NCBI RefSeq assembly: GCF_900096975.1
Contig: NZ_FMYQ01000005.1
Location: 212,687 to 276,686 of the forward strand
Source of the DNA: Paraburkholderia lycopersici
GTDB lineage: Bacteria; Pseudomonadota; Gammaproteobacteria; Burkholderiales; Burkholderiaceae
Length of the DNA: 64,000 nt
Reading direction: 5' to 3'
Shown: in pieces, positions 31,045-41,296 of the stretch
Numbering within the stretch: the first letter of the stretch is position 1
How the letters are laid out: each line of letters opens with the position of its first letter
Translations under genes and position numbers: made by a program
Notes under the pieces: model-generated
What the model was told of the DNA's origin: nothing
What the model saw: the letters and a program-made list of their open reading frames with translations, nothing else
Database searches by the model: none

Positions 31045-31087
31045 AAAAAAACACCCCACGAACCCGATGGCGCGTGGGGTGTTTTTT
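31045..31087. terminator. Bidirectional terminator between the SGNH lipoprotein gene and sua5
   Basis: AAAAAACACCCCACG (31046-31060) pairs perfectly with CGTGGGGTGTTTTTT (31073-31087) around a 12-base loop. It serves both converging genes. Confidence 0.92.
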
Positions 31088-31108
31088 ATTGCCCCCCGGA
31101 AAGCGGGC

Positions 31109-32161
31109 TCAGTCCTGCTGCTGCGCCTCGAAGGCTGCCGCCGCACGCCCGAGCCGGTCGTTGACCGCGATCCACTCGAGCGTCTCCGGAAGCTTTTCGA
31201 TGAGGATGCGCGCGACGTTCGCGCGATCGAGTTCGCGCAGCAAGCCGTACAGCTCGCGCGCGTATGCCTGGGGCTCTTCCGGCGCGGCGACGAAATGCAC
31301 GCCCGGCGCCTGGGCCCATGCGCCCGCGCGCGACGCGCGCGCGACCAGCGCCACCGTTTCGCCGGCATCGGCCGCCTTCGAAAGCAGCGGCTCCAGCGCT
31401 TCGAACGGCAACAGCGCGAGCGGCGTGCGCGGCGCGTAGTGCGCCTTCAGCGTGCCCGAAGCGCGCGGCGCCGTGGCGTCCGAGCCGTCAGGCAGGCGCG
31501 GCGGCTCGCCGAGCACGCGCGCGATGTCGTGCGGCGTTACATGGCCGGGCCGCAGCAGCGCGGGAAAGCCGCGCGACAAATCGAGAATCGTCGATTCGAT
31601 TCCCACCTCGCATGCGCCGCCGTCGAGCACATGGACCGCCGCGCCAAACTCGTCGCGCACGTGCTGCGCCGTCGTCGGGCTCACGTGGCCGAAGCGGTTC
31701 GCCGAAGGCGCCGCCACGCCGCCGTGGCCGCCGCGGCGCCGGGAGAACGCCGCCAGCAGCTTCTGCGCGACCGGATGCGACGGGCAGCGCAGCCCCACCG
31801 AATCCTGTCCGCCGCTCACGGCGTCGGGAATGCGCGCATGGCGCTTGACGATCAGCGTGAGCGGGCCCGGCCAGAAGGCATCGACGAGTTTTTGCGCCGC
31901 TTCGGGCCACTCGGCGGCCCAGTACCGCGGGTCGCCGCCGGGCGGCAGATGAACGATCACCGGATGATTCGCGGGCCGCCCCTTGGCCGCGTAGATGCGC
32001 GCGACGGCTTCGGGGCTCGCCGCATCGCCGCCGAGACCGTAGACGGTCTCGGTCGGAAACGCAACCAGTTCGCCGGCGTCGAGCAGCGCGGCGGCCGCTT
32101 CGATGTCGGCGTCGGTCAGATGCGGCGCGCCATCGTGCGGCGCGTTCTGCTGATCGGACAT
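31109..32161 (-). CDS. sua5: L-threonylcarbamoyladenylate synthase, Sua5 type
   Basis: This enzyme makes threonylcarbamoyl-AMP from threonine, bicarbonate and ATP, the first step of the t6A37 modification of ANN-decoding tRNAs. At 350 residues it is the long form. The N-terminal YrdC domain (about 15-205) has FPTETVYGLGG, KGRPANHPVIVHL and PSANRFGHVSPTTAQHV; the C-terminal Sua5 domain starts near SGTLKAHYAPRTPL. It lies 14 bp after purK in the same direction. The frame is open upstream of 32161, but that part overlaps purK and is rejected. Confidence 0.93.
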   Translation of the reverse strand: MSDQQNAPHDGAPHLTDADIEAAAALLDAGELVAFPTETVYGLGGDAASPEAVARIYAAKGRPANHPVIVHLPPGGDPRYWAAEWPEAAQKLVDAFWPGPLTLIVKRHARIPDAVSGGQDSVGLRCPSHPVAQKLLAAFSRRRGGHGGVAAPSANRFGHVSPTTAQHVRDEFGAAVHVLDGGACEVGIESTILDLSRGFPALLRPGHVTPHDIARVLGEPPRLPDGSDATAPRASGTLKAHYAPRTPLALLPFEALEPLLSKAADAGETVALVARASRAGAWAQAPGVHFVAAPEEPQAYARELYGLLRELDRANVARILIEKLPETLEWIAVNDRLGRAAAAFEAQQQD

Positions 32162-32175
32162 GATGCGGCCCAACC

Positions 32176-33393
32176 TCAGCTCGTGGCGATGTGCAAGAGG
32201 CGCGCGCAGTCGCGTGCGGCCGTGCGCGCTTCGTCGAGCGTCGGCGCGGTGAAGTTCACGTGGCCCATCTTGCGGCCCGGACGCGCTTCCTCCTTGCCGT
32301 ACAGATGCAGGCGCGCGGCCGGCATCGCCGCCACCTGGTCCCACGGCGGCGTGACGGGCGCCGCACCTTTCTGAGGTTTAGCCTCGCCCGCTCCGGCCCG
32401 GAACCACACGTCGCCGAGAATGTTGAGCATCACGGCCGGCGAGTGCTGGCGCGTGTCGCCGAGCGGCATGCCCGTCATCGCGCGCACCTGCTGCTCGAAC
32501 TGGCTCGTGGCGCATGCGTCGGTCGTGTAGTGCCCCGAGTTGTGCGGGCGCGGCGCCATTTCGTTGGCGACGAGCGTACCGTCTTCGAGGACGAAGAATT
32601 CCACACACAGCACGCCGACATAGCCGAGCTTCGCCGCGATCTGGATCGCTGCCTGCTGGGCCTGCTGCACGAGCGCCGGGCTCGCGTCGGGCGCGGGCAC
32701 GATGGTGTGCGAGAGCACGCCGTTGCGGTGCGTGTTCTGCGCGAGCGGATAGACCACGGCCGCGCCGTTCGCGCCGCGTGCGATCAGCGCGCTCACCTCG
32801 AACTTCAGCGGCAAGCGCTTTTCGAGCACGCACGGCACGCCGCCGAGCGACGCATGCGCCTCGCGCACTTCCTCGGCGTTGCTCACGCGAATCTGGCCTT
32901 TGCCGTCGTAGCCCATGCGGGCGGTCTTGAGAATACCCGGCAGCACGGCCGCGAGCGCCTTGTCGTCGATGGCGGCGAGCGCCTGCGACGACTCGATCAC
33001 CACGTGCGGCGCGACCGGCACGCCGGCCGCCGCGATGAAGCGCTTCTCGGCGATGCGGTCCTGCGCCACCGCCACGCAGCGCCCGGCCGGGCTCACGAAG
33101 GTCGATTTCGCGAGCGTGTCGAGGCTCGCGGCCGGCACGTTCTCGAACTCGGTCGAGATGGCCGCGCACAGGCGCGCGAGTTCAGTGAGCGCGGCTTCGT
33201 CGTCGTAGGCCGCGCAGATATGGCGATCGGCCACGGCGCCCGCGGGGCTCGTCGCGTCGGGATCGAGCACCGCGACGCGATAGCCCATCGCCTGCGCGGC
33301 GAAGCAGAACATGCGGCCAAGCTGGCCGCCGCCCACCATGCCTAGCCAGGCGCCGGGCAGGATCGGTGAAACCGGAGAGTTGTCAGGAGTCAT
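32176..33393 (-). CDS. purK: N5-carboxyaminoimidazole ribonucleotide synthase
   Basis: This ATP-grasp enzyme of de novo purine synthesis carboxylates AIR to N5-CAIR with ATP and bicarbonate. The 405-residue protein has the N-terminal [11 protein letters not shown] motif and the FENVPAASL segment. The central part has the ATP-grasp signatures [13 protein letters not shown] and VLEKRLP, and a later region has [11 protein letters not shown]. It forms a leftward run purC-purE-purK-sua5, with purE 56 bp upstream. Confidence 0.95.
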   Translation of the reverse strand: MTPDNSPVSPILPGAWLGMVGGGQLGRMFCFAAQAMGYRVAVLDPDATSPAGAVADRHICAAYDDEAALTELARLCAAISTEFENVPAASLDTLAKSTFVSPAGRCVAVAQDRIAEKRFIAAAGVPVAPHVVIESSQALAAIDDKALAAVLPGILKTARMGYDGKGQIRVSNAEEVREAHASLGGVPCVLEKRLPLKFEVSALIARGANGAAVVYPLAQNTHRNGVLSHTIVPAPDASPALVQQAQQAAIQIAAKLGYVGVLCVEFFVLEDGTLVANEMAPRPHNSGHYTTDACATSQFEQQVRAMTGMPLGDTRQHSPAVMLNILGDVWFRAGAGEAKPQKGAAPVTPPWDQVAAMPAARLHLYGKEEARPGRKMGHVNFTAPTLDEARTAARDCARLLHIATS

Positions 33394-33449
33394 CTTCGTG
33401 GTCGGCCGCGGCTCGCCGCGGCGCTTGGGGGACGTTCGGAGCCGGACGA

Positions 33450-33968
33450 TCAGAGCGGGGGCAGCACCATGGCGTGCGCCGCTTCGTTCTGGCGCACGCG
33501 GAAGGCCGCAAGCTTGTTCGCGTATTCGGTATCGGTCACACTCAGGATCGAGACGGCGAAGAGCGCCGCATTGGCCGCGCCCGCCTCGCCGATGGCAAAG
33601 GTCGCGACCGGCACGCCCTTGGGCATCTGCACGATCGAATGGAGCGAATCCACGCCCTTCAGATACTTGCTGACCGCCGGCACGCCCAGCACCGGCACCG
33701 TGGTCTTGGCCGCCAGCATGCCGGGCAGGTGCGCCGCGCCCCCCGCGCCCGCGATGATCGCGCGCAGCCCGCGCTCGCGCGCTTTCTCCGCGTACTCGAA
33801 CATCTCGTCGGGCATGCGGTGCGCCGAGACCACCTTGGCCTCGTACGCGACGCCGAACTCCTGCAGGATCGCGACCGCGTGCTTCATCGTGTCCCAGTCG
33901 GAGCTGGAGCCCATCAACACGCCGACGAGCGGCGCCGCATGCTGGTGAGCCGTCTGAACTTCGCTCAT
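33450..33968 (-). CDS. purE: N5-carboxyaminoimidazole ribonucleotide mutase
   Basis: This class I PurE converts N5-CAIR to CAIR in purine synthesis, acting directly after PurK. The 172-residue protein has the binding motifs [13 protein letters not shown] near the N-terminus, SAHRMPDEM with the catalytic His, and [12 protein letters not shown]. It has the compact size of the class I enzyme, consistent with the presence of purK next to it. Confidence 0.96.
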   Translation of the reverse strand: MSEVQTAHQHAAPLVGVLMGSSSDWDTMKHAVAILQEFGVAYEAKVVSAHRMPDEMFEYAEKARERGLRAIIAGAGGAAHLPGMLAAKTTVPVLGVPAVSKYLKGVDSLHSIVQMPKGVPVATFAIGEAGAANAALFAVSILSVTDTEYANKLAAFRVRQNEAAHAMVLPPL

Positions 33969-33999
33969 TGTGCTTCCTTCTTCCCTCTTTGCGCTCGCT

Positions 34000-34890
34000 T
34001 TACGCGAGCTTCTGACCCGTGAGACGCTCGAGCGCCTCCTGATACTTCGCCGACGTCTTCGCGATCACTTCGTCGGGCAGCTTCGGCGCCGGCGGCTCTT
34101 TCTTCCACGGCTGGGCTTCGAGCCAGTCGCGCACGAACTGCTTGTCGAACGACGGCGGGTTCGAGCCGACCCGATATTGGTCCGCAGGCCAGAAGCGCGA
34201 CGAGTCGGCGGTGAGCGCCTCGTCCATCAGGTATAGCTGGCCCTGGTTGTCGAGACCGAATTCGAACTTCGTGTCGGCGATGATGATGCCGCGCGTGGCC
34301 GCGTAATCGGCGGCTTCCTTGTACAGCTTGATCGAGATTTCCTTGATGGTGCGCGACAGCTCGGTGCCGATGCGGCGCTCCATCTCTTCGTACGTGATGT
34401 TCTCGTCGTGGTGGCCCATTTCAGCCTTGGCCGCCGGCGTGAAGATCGGCTCGGGCAGCTTCTGCGCGTTTTGCAGGCCCGGCGGCAGTTCGACGCCGCA
34501 CACGGCGCCCGTTGCCTGATAGTCCTTCCAGCCGCTGCCGGCCAGATAGCCGCGCACCACGGCCTCGACGAGGATCGGCTCCAGGCGCTTCACCACCACG
34601 GCGCGGCCCTTGACCTGATCGACTTCGTCCGCGGCGACCACGGTTTCCGGGGCGATGCCCGTGAGGTGGTTCGGCACGACGTGCTTGAGCTTCTCGAACC
34701 AGAAGTCGGCCATCTGGTTGAGCACCTCGCCCTTGCGCGGAATCGGCTCGCCCATGATGACGTCGAACGCCGACAGACGGTCGGTGGTGACGATCAGCAG
34801 CTTGTCGTTGCCCACGGCATAGTTGTCGCGGACCTTGCCGCGGCCGAGGAGCGGCAGCGAGCGGAGCGTGGATTCGTAGAGGGTAGACAT
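34000..34890 (-). CDS. purC: Phosphoribosylaminoimidazole-succinocarboxamide synthase
   Basis: This enzyme joins CAIR and aspartate with ATP to give SAICAR. The 296-residue protein has the N-terminal GRGKVRDNY motif, [12 protein letters not shown], the central [18 protein letters not shown] and DTKFEFGLD. It begins the purC-purE-purK-sua5 run, with 31 bp to purE, and follows fba at 199 bp. Confidence 0.96.
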   Translation of the reverse strand: MSTLYESTLRSLPLLGRGKVRDNYAVGNDKLLIVTTDRLSAFDVIMGEPIPRKGEVLNQMADFWFEKLKHVVPNHLTGIAPETVVAADEVDQVKGRAVVVKRLEPILVEAVVRGYLAGSGWKDYQATGAVCGVELPPGLQNAQKLPEPIFTPAAKAEMGHHDENITYEEMERRIGTELSRTIKEISIKLYKEAADYAATRGIIIADTKFEFGLDNQGQLYLMDEALTADSSRFWPADQYRVGSNPPSFDKQFVRDWLEAQPWKKEPPAPKLPDEVIAKTSAKYQEALERLTGQKLA

Positions 34891-34999
34891 CGTCGTGATT
34901 CGCTAAAAGAACAATCGAAACGGAAGCAGTCCGGTCCAGATTCGCCGCGGCGAAAAACCGGAATCCTGAAAGTATTGCGAGGGTAAACCAAAAATCCCG

Positions 35000-35049
35000 A
35001 AAAAGCCCATCGCCGTTCCCCCGAAACAGGCGGAAACGGCGATGTTTTT
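35000..35049 (-). terminator. Terminator downstream of fba
   Basis: CATCGCCGTT (35008-35017) and AACGGCGATG (35035-35044) form a ten-pair stem with a 17-base loop. Minus-strand transcription meets a short T-run after the stem, and a T-run also flanks it in the other direction. It separates fba from purC. Confidence 0.75.
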
Positions 35050-35089
35050 ACGACCTCAGGCGCGCACCGCGCCTGGCGCACAGGCCCGC

Positions 35090-36154
35090 TTAGCGAACGA
35101 TCTGCGCGAGTTCGCCCGACTTGTACTTTTCGGCGATCTTGTCGAGCGAGACCGGCTTGATCTTGCCGGCCTGGCCTTCGCAGCCGAACGCGAGGTAGCG
35201 GTCCACGCACACCTTCTTCGCGGCTTCGCGGGCCGGCTTCAGGTAATCGCGCGGGTCGAACTTCGACGGGTTCTGATACATATAGCGTCGGATCGCGCCC
35301 GTGATCGCGAGACGCAGGTCCGTGTCGATGTTGATCTTGCGCACGCCGTGGCGGATGCCTTCCTGGATTTCCTCGACCGGCACGCCGTAGGTTTCCTTCA
35401 TGTCGCCGCCGAACTCGCGGATTTCCGCGAGCAGTTCCTGCGGCACCGACGACGAACCGTGCATCACGAGGTGCGTGTTCGGAATGCGCGCGTGGATTTC
35501 CTTGATGCGCTGGATCGACAGGATGTCGCCCGTGGGCTTCTTCGAGAACTTGTAGGCGCCGTGCGAGGTGCCGATGGCGATGGCCAGCGCGTCGGCCTGC
35601 GTGAGCTTCACGAAGTCGGCGGCCTGCTCGGGGTCGGTGAGCAGTTGCTCGCGCGTCATCGTGCCTTCGGCGCCGTGGCCGTCTTCCTTGTCGCCCTTCA
35701 TCGTTTCCAGCGAGCCGAGCACGCCCAGTTCCGCTTCCACGGTCACGCCGATCGAGTGCGCCATTTCGACGACCTTCCTCGACACTTCGACGTTGTACTC
35801 GTACGAAGCGACCGTCTTGCCGTCGGCTTCGAGCGAGCCGTCCATCATGACGCTCGTGAAACCGCTGCGGATCGCCGCCATGCAGACCGCCGGCGACTGG
35901 CCGTGGTCCTGGTGCATCACGACCGGAATATGCGGATACGACTCGACCGCGGCTTCGATCAGGTGGCGCAGGAAGGGCTCGCCCGCATATTTGCGCGCGC
36001 CCGCCGAAGCCTGCATGATCACCGGCGCGCCGACCTGGTTCGCGGCTTCCATGATCGCCTGGACCTGCTCCAGGTTGTTCACGTTGAACGCCGGCAGGCC
36101 ATAGCCGTTTTCGGCTGCATGGTCGAGCAGTTGACGCATTGAAACGAGAGGCAT
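35090..36154 (-). CDS. fba: Fructose-bisphosphate aldolase, class II (Calvin-cycle subtype)
   Basis: This zinc-dependent aldolase interconverts fructose 1,6-bisphosphate with dihydroxyacetone phosphate and glyceraldehyde 3-phosphate. The 354-residue protein has zinc-ligand motifs HQDHG near residue 83 and GTSHGAYKF and HGSSSVP further on, plus the KINIDTDLR phosphate-binding motif. AAGGAG lies eight bases before the ATG at 36154. The open frame upstream of that ATG is leader sequence. It sits in the glycolytic run pgk-pyk-fba. Confidence 0.96.
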   Translation of the reverse strand: MPLVSMRQLLDHAAENGYGLPAFNVNNLEQVQAIMEAANQVGAPVIMQASAGARKYAGEPFLRHLIEAAVESYPHIPVVMHQDHGQSPAVCMAAIRSGFTSVMMDGSLEADGKTVASYEYNVEVSRKVVEMAHSIGVTVEAELGVLGSLETMKGDKEDGHGAEGTMTREQLLTDPEQAADFVKLTQADALAIAIGTSHGAYKFSKKPTGDILSIQRIKEIHARIPNTHLVMHGSSSVPQELLAEIREFGGDMKETYGVPVEEIQEGIRHGVRKINIDTDLRLAITGAIRRYMYQNPSKFDPRDYLKPAREAAKKVCVDRYLAFGCEGQAGKIKPVSLDKIAEKYKSGELAQIVR

Positions 36155-36536
36155 AAGTGCTACTCCTTTGATTTGAAACGAATTGCTTCGTGCCGCCGGC
36201 TGTCTGCGCAGCCGGTCGAGGGCGGTTTGGCACCGCCGCCCGCATGCTCGCTGCGGGCTCGATGGCGAGATTTTATCGCGAAGCAGGTCCGTTCCCGGCA
36301 CCGGCTACGCAACTGGCATGAAATTGGCGTATCAGAACGTCAAAACCGGGCGGAGACGAGAAAAGCGTTGACAGCCCGTACGCTGCTTTTTGCTGCGTAC
36401 GAACTGCAATGACGGGGAAACGGCACTTAAATCGCGCCGATCTGGCGCACGCCCGATACCAATGCGATATCAGCCCGCGCCAGCGGCATTTATTTTTCGG
36501 GAATCGCGAAAAAACCGAAAAAAAATCGTCGCGGAT
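36155..36536. other. Intergenic region between pyk and fba
   Basis: This 382-bp region holds the fba promoter and the end of the pyk transcript. It contains an imperfect inverted repeat (CGTACGC at 36377-36383 with GCGTACG at 36395-36401) around a T-rich centre and, near the pyk stop, A/T-rich runs (36500-36530) unusual for this genome. No gene is seen. Confidence 0.6.
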
Positions 36537-37973
36537 TTACAGCACATCGCCTACGCGCACGATCTTCAGCGTGTTCGTGCCACCCGGCTGGCCCATCGGC
36601 TCGCCCACGGTCAGCACGATCATGTCGCCGCGCGACGCATAGCCCTTGCTCACCACCACTTCCACCGCTTGCTGGAGCGCCGTGTCGCGGTCGGTGCTGG
36701 TATCGAGATGCAGCGGCGTGACATTGCGGTAGAGCGACATCGCGCGCTCGCTGCCCTCGCGCGGCGTGAGCGCGAAGATCGGCACATGGGTCCAGTGGCG
36801 CGACATCCAGAGCGCGGTCGAGCCCGATTCGGTCAGCGCGACGATCGCCTTGGCGCCCAGGTGATAGGCCGTGAAGAGCGCGCCCATGGCGATCGACTGG
36901 TCGATGCGGGTGAAGGTGCGGTCGAGGAAGTCCTTGTCGAGTTCGGACTGCTCCGACTTTTCGGCTTCCAGACAGATCGCGGCCATCGCCTCGATGGTCT
37001 GCACCGGGTACTTGCCCGCCGCCGATTCGGCCGAGAGCATGACGGCGTCGGTGCCGTCGAGCACGGCGTTGGCGACGTCCGAGACCTCGGCGCGCGTGGG
37101 CACGGGCGCGTGGATCATCGACTCCATCATCTGCGTGGCCGTGATGACGAGCTTGTGCGAGTCGCGCGCCATGCGGATCATGCGCTTTTGCAGCGCCGGC
37201 ACCGCGGCGTTGCCCACTTCCACGGCGAGGTCGCCGCGCGCGACCATGATGCCGTCCGACGAATCGAGAATCTCCTGCAGCGCCGGAATCGCCTCGGCGC
37301 GCTCGATCTTCGCGATCATCTTCGGCTTGATGCCATACGGCGCGCCCGCGATATTCGCGAGCTGGCGCGCCATTTCCATGTCGGTGGCGTTCTTCGGGAA
37401 CGACACGGCGACGTAGTCCGCCCCGAGCGACATGGCCGTGCGGATGTCCTCCATGTCCTTCGCGGTGAGCGCGGGCGCCGTGAGGCCGCCGCCCTGGCGG
37501 TTGATGCCCTTGTTGTTCGACAGGTCGCCGCCCACGCGCACGACCGTGTGGATCTCGCTGCCGATCACGCGTGCGACGTCGAGCACGATCAGGCCGTCGT
37601 TGAGCAGCAGCACATCGCCCGGCTTGAGGTCGCGCGGCAAGTCCTTGTAGTCGAGACCGACGCGCTCGTCGTTGCCGAGCTCGCATTCGGCGTCGAGGAT
37701 GAACGGCTGGCCCGGCTCGAGCGTCGTCTTGCCGTTCTCGAACTTGCCGACGCGAATCTTCGGGCCTTGCAGGTCGGCCATGATCGCGACTTCGCGGCCG
37801 GCCTGGCGGGCGCACTTCCGCACCATTTCAGCGCGCTGACGGTGGTCGTCGGCGGTGCCGTGCGAGAAGTTGAGGCGCACCACGTCCAGTCCTGCGCGGA
37901 TCATTTTCTGCAGGATGTCCGGCGTGCTGGAAGCCGGACCAATGGTGGCGACAATCTTGGTGGCGCGATGCAT
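36537..37973 (-). CDS. pyk: Pyruvate kinase
   Basis: This glycolytic enzyme converts phosphoenolpyruvate and ADP to pyruvate and ATP. Starting at the ATG at 37973 gives 478 residues beginning MHRATKIVATIGPASS, the canonical N-terminus. Key motifs are RLNFSHG, the active-site segment KIERAEAI, MVARGDLAVE and TATQMMESM. GAGGAG lies just before this ATG. The reading frame is also open, without a stop, for 142 further codons upstream to a GTG directly after the pgk stop; see the separate entry. Lying between pgk and fba, it belongs to a lower-glycolysis gene run. Confidence 0.95.
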   Translation of the reverse strand: MHRATKIVATIGPASSTPDILQKMIRAGLDVVRLNFSHGTADDHRQRAEMVRKCARQAGREVAIMADLQGPKIRVGKFENGKTTLEPGQPFILDAECELGNDERVGLDYKDLPRDLKPGDVLLLNDGLIVLDVARVIGSEIHTVVRVGGDLSNNKGINRQGGGLTAPALTAKDMEDIRTAMSLGADYVAVSFPKNATDMEMARQLANIAGAPYGIKPKMIAKIERAEAIPALQEILDSSDGIMVARGDLAVEVGNAAVPALQKRMIRMARDSHKLVITATQMMESMIHAPVPTRAEVSDVANAVLDGTDAVMLSAESAAGKYPVQTIEAMAAICLEAEKSEQSELDKDFLDRTFTRIDQSIAMGALFTAYHLGAKAIVALTESGSTALWMSRHWTHVPIFALTPREGSERAMSLYRNVTPLHLDTSTDRDTALQQAVEVVVSKGYASRGDMIVLTVGEPMGQPGGTNTLKIVRVGDVL

Positions 37974-38399
37974 GAGTCTCCTCGTCTGGAAAGGATCGCT
38001 GGGAAAACCGTTGCTGCGAGAGGTGCTGGCCGGTTGCGCCGCGCTTGCGGACGCACCGGAACGCGCACCGGGTGTACCCGGCGTCGCTTTCTTGGAGGGC
38101 GCCGCGGAACTCGCGTGAGCCGCCGCGGCGTTTCTTGTGTTGGCTTCGGGCATGGCTGCGCGCCCTGCCGGATCAGCGGCTGTCGATTCAGCACTCGACT
38201 GCGTCGCCGCCTTGTTTGCAACATGTCCGGTAACGGCGGCGGGCGTCGCGTCCGCCCGCGCCGTGCCTGCATGGGGCGCCGCGCGCCCCTTCTGTTTGGC
38301 TGCTGCCCCGGCTGCGCCGCGCGACTTCTGTGCGCTCGCACGAGAAAGCTTGCTCGTGGCCGCCTTCGCCAGCTTCCCGGCCGGGGGGCGCGGCGCCAC
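37974..38399 (-). other. In-frame Ala/Lys/Ser/Pro-rich open region between pgk and pyk
   Basis: These 426 bases have no stop codon in the pyk frame. They start with GTG at 38399, immediately after the pgk TAA, and encode a basic, Ala-rich, apparently disordered sequence (for example KLAKAATSKLSRASAQKS) that would run directly into pyruvate kinase. It could be an N-terminal extension of Pyk, a separate leader, or non-coding DNA that happens to stay open, which is common at this GC content. The good ribosome site before 37973 argues that at least most Pyk starts there. Confidence 0.4.
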
Positions 38400-39599
38400 T
38401 TAACCAGCCGCCCGCGTTTCGAGCACTTCGACGGCCGGCAGCTTCCTGCCTTCGAGGAACTCGAGGAAAGCGCCGCCGCCGGTCGAGATGTAGCTGACCT
38501 TGTCGTGGATGTTGTACTTCCCGATGGCCGCGAGGGTGTCGCCGCCGCCGGCGATCGAGAACGCCCCCGAGCTGGCGATGGCGTCCGCGAGCGTCTTCGT
38601 GCCGTTGCCGAACTGGTCGAATTCGAACACGCCGACCGGGCCGTTCCACACGATCGTGCCGGCCTGCGCGAGCTGTGCGGCGAGCGCGTGGGCCGTGACC
38701 GGGCCGATGTCGAGAATCATGTCGTCGTCGGCAACGTCGGCCACGTTCTTCGTTTCGGCCTTGGCCGTCGGTGCGAACTCCTTGGCCGTCACCACGTCGG
38801 TCGGGATCGGCACCGAGGCGCCGCGCGCGCGCGCCGCTTCGATGATGGCCCTGGCTTCGTCGACGAGATCGGCTTCGGCAAGCGACTTGCCGATCTTCAG
38901 GCCCGCCGCGAGCATGAACGTGTTGGCGATGCCGCCGCCCACGATCAGCTGGTCGACCTTCTCGGCCAGCGACTTGAGGATGGTGAGCTTGGTCGAAACC
39001 TTCGAGCCCGCCACGATCGCCACGAGCGGGCGCTTGGGCGCGCCGAGCGCCTTGCCGAGCGCGTCGAGTTCGGCGGCAAGCAGCGGACCCGCGCAGGCGA
39101 CGGGCGCGTACTTCGCGATGCCGTATGTCGTGGCCTCGGCGCGGTGCGCGGTGCCGAACGCATCGTTCACGTAGATATCGCAGAGCTTCGCCATCTTCTG
39201 CGAAAGCTCGTCCGAATTCTTCTTCTCACCCTTGTTCACGCGGCAATTCTCGAGCAGGACCACGTTGCCGGGCTCGACGTTCACGCCGTTCTCGACCCAG
39301 TTCGCGACCAGCGGCACGTCGCGGCCGAGCAGTTCGGCGAGGCGCTTCGCGACCGGCGCGAGCGAGTCTTCGGGCTTGAAGTCGCCTTCGGTCGGGCGGC
39401 CCAGGTGGGAGGTGACCATGACGGCCGCGCCGGCGTCGAGCGCGGCCTTGATGGCCGGCACGGAGGCGCGCACGCGGGTGTCTTCGGTGATGTTGCCGTG
39501 GTCGTCCTGCGGCACGTTCAGGTCGGCGCGAATGAACACGCGCTTGCCCTTGAGCTTGCCTTCGGAAATCAGATCGGAAAGACGCAGAACCTTGTTCAT
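38400..39599 (-). CDS. pgk: Phosphoglycerate kinase
   Basis: This enzyme transfers phosphate between 1,3-bisphosphoglycerate and ADP in glycolysis and gluconeogenesis. The 399-residue protein has [11 protein letters not shown] near the N-terminus, the substrate-binding SHLGRPT, the KVSTKLTIL hinge, and the nucleotide loop [18 protein letters not shown] near the C-terminus. The start at 39599 (MNKVLRL) matches the family; an ATG two codons earlier is equally possible. It is the first of the leftward glycolytic genes. Confidence 0.96.
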   Translation of the reverse strand: MNKVLRLSDLISEGKLKGKRVFIRADLNVPQDDHGNITEDTRVRASVPAIKAALDAGAAVMVTSHLGRPTEGDFKPEDSLAPVAKRLAELLGRDVPLVANWVENGVNVEPGNVVLLENCRVNKGEKKNSDELSQKMAKLCDIYVNDAFGTAHRAEATTYGIAKYAPVACAGPLLAAELDALGKALGAPKRPLVAIVAGSKVSTKLTILKSLAEKVDQLIVGGGIANTFMLAAGLKIGKSLAEADLVDEARAIIEAARARGASVPIPTDVVTAKEFAPTAKAETKNVADVADDDMILDIGPVTAHALAAQLAQAGTIVWNGPVGVFEFDQFGNGTKTLADAIASSGAFSIAGGGDTLAAIGKYNIHDKVSYISTGGGAFLEFLEGRKLPAVEVLETRAAG

Positions 39600-40118
39600 G
39601 GACATGTCATCTTGATGGTGGGAAGGCGGTGGCAAGGCGATGCGGGCGCCGCGGTCTCGTTTGGCGCGGCAAGACGTGCTCAACGGCACGGCGCGGGGTC
39701 CGGGGATGACGCTGTCTCCGGTCGCTGCTCCGGGTCGCTGCTCGTCGCTGGCACGAGCCGGCATCGAATTGCGAGACCGGTATTTTAGCTGATAGCCAGG
39801 TCCATCTGAGACGTGCTGCAGCGAATCTCCCGTATTTGGGAGAACGCTGCGGGCCCGACGGGCGCCGGCGAGAATTGCTGCGACGCAGCATCGGCGGCAG
39901 GCGGACGACACGCTGCGGAAAGCCTCGCGAAGCGACCCTAAAATCAGCCGCAAACCCCGCTGCAAGCGCCCGCGGGCGCGCTGGGATGCGCCAAATGACG
40001 CTAAAATGCTCGTCTTTGCCAATGGCAGCCGCACGGCGTGCGGCGAAGTCCGCTGTATAGCCCTGCTTCTAGCCCTGCTTCACAGTCCGATTATTACTGC
40101 ACTCGCCTGGAGAATCGT
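39600..40118. other. Divergent intergenic region between pgk and ilvE
   Basis: This 519-bp region carries the promoters of leftward pgk and rightward ilvE. Possible -10 elements are a minus-strand TAAAAT near 39785 and a plus-strand TAAAAT at 40002-40007, but neither has a clear -35. No gene or strong hairpin is seen. Confidence 0.5.
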
Positions 40119-41042
40119 ATGTCAATGGCCGACCGCGACGGCAAGATCTGGATGGACGGCAAGCTGATTGATTGGCGCGACGCCAACATTCACGTGCTGA
40201 CCCACACGCTGCACTACGGCATGGGTGTCTTCGAAGGCGTGCGCGCCTACAGGACGGCCGACGGCAGCACCGCCATCTTCCGCCTCGCCGAGCACACGAA
40301 GCGCCTGCTCAACTCGGCCAAGATCTTCCAGATGGACGTGCCGTTCGACGCGAAAACCCTCGCCAGTGCACAGCTCGAAGTCGTGCGCGAGAACAAGCTC
40401 GAGTCGTGCTACATCCGCCCGATCATCTGGGTCGGCTCGGAAAAGCTCGGCGTTTCGGCCAAGGGCAATACGATCCACGTGGCCATCGCCGCGTGGCCGT
40501 GGGGCGCCTACCTCGGCGAAGAAGGCCTCGCGAAGGGTATCCGCGTGAAGACTTCGTCGTTCACGCGCCACCACGTGAACGTTTCGATGGTGCGCGCCAA
40601 GGCTTCGGGCTGGTACGTGAACTCGATCCTCGCGAACCAGGAAGCGACCACCGACGGCTATGACGAAGCGCTGCTGCTCGACGTGGACGGCTATGTATCG
40701 GAAGGTTCGGGCGAGAACTTCTTCCTCGTCAACAACGGCAAGCTCTATACGCCGGATCTTGCGTCGTGCCTCGACGGCATCACGCGCGACACGGTCATCA
40801 CGCTCGCGCGCGACATGGGCATTCCCGTGATCGAGAAGCGCATCACGCGCGACGAGGTCTACACCTGCGACGAAGCGTTCTTCACCGGCACCGCCGCCGA
40901 AGTCACGCCGATCCGCGAGCTCGACAACCGCACGATCGGCAGCGGCTCGCGCGGCCCCGTCACGGAGAAGCTGCAATCCGCCTTCTTCGACGTGGTTTCC
41001 GGCAAGAGCGAGAAGTACGCGCACTGGCTCGCGAAGGTCTAG
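40119..41042 (+). CDS. ilvE: Branched-chain amino acid aminotransferase
   Basis: This PLP-dependent fold IV transaminase makes leucine, isoleucine and valine from their keto acids. The 307-residue protein has HYGMGVFEGVRAY near the N-terminus, the PLP-binding Lys161 (MVRAKASGWYVNS), and the glutamate and phosphate-binding segments DVDGYVSEGSGENFF and TGTAAEVTPI. GGAGA precedes the ATG. A small zinc-finger gene follows at 59 bp. Confidence 0.95.
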   Translation: MSMADRDGKIWMDGKLIDWRDANIHVLTHTLHYGMGVFEGVRAYRTADGSTAIFRLAEHTKRLLNSAKIFQMDVPFDAKTLASAQLEVVRENKLESCYIRPIIWVGSEKLGVSAKGNTIHVAIAAWPWGAYLGEEGLAKGIRVKTSSFTRHHVNVSMVRAKASGWYVNSILANQEATTDGYDEALLLDVDGYVSEGSGENFFLVNNGKLYTPDLASCLDGITRDTVITLARDMGIPVIEKRITRDEVYTCDEAFFTGTAAEVTPIRELDNRTIGSGSRGPVTEKLQSAFFDVVSGKSEKYAHWLAKV

Positions 41043-41101
41043 AAAAAACGGTTACGGCGTACCCTCGCCCGGCCCCCACAGCTACACAGAGAATCGTCCT
41101 C

Positions 41102-41296
41102 ATGAGCGAAATCAAGGAAATGCCGCTGGTCGAACTGTCGGCCAAGGATCTGCCTGCTTACTGCCCGAATCCGTCGATGCCGCGCTGGAGCAACCACCCG
41201 CGCGTCTTCCTCGACGTGACGCACGGCGAAGCGCGCTGCCCGTACTGCAGCACGCGCTACAAACTGCGCGCGGGCGAAGTCGTCCACGGCCACTGA
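41102..41296 (+). CDS. CHCC-type zinc-finger domain protein
   Basis: This 64-residue protein has the zf-CHCC pattern: Cys21, His41 in THGEARCPYC, and Cys46 and Cys49. The same fold occurs in the NDUFS6 subunit of mitochondrial complex I, but the role of the small bacterial proteins is not established. It lies directly downstream of ilvE and upstream of waaF on the same strand, an arrangement I associate with Burkholderiaceae. Confidence 0.88.
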   Translation: MSEIKEMPLVELSAKDLPAYCPNPSMPRWSNHPRVFLDVTHGEARCPYCSTRYKLRAGEVVHGH

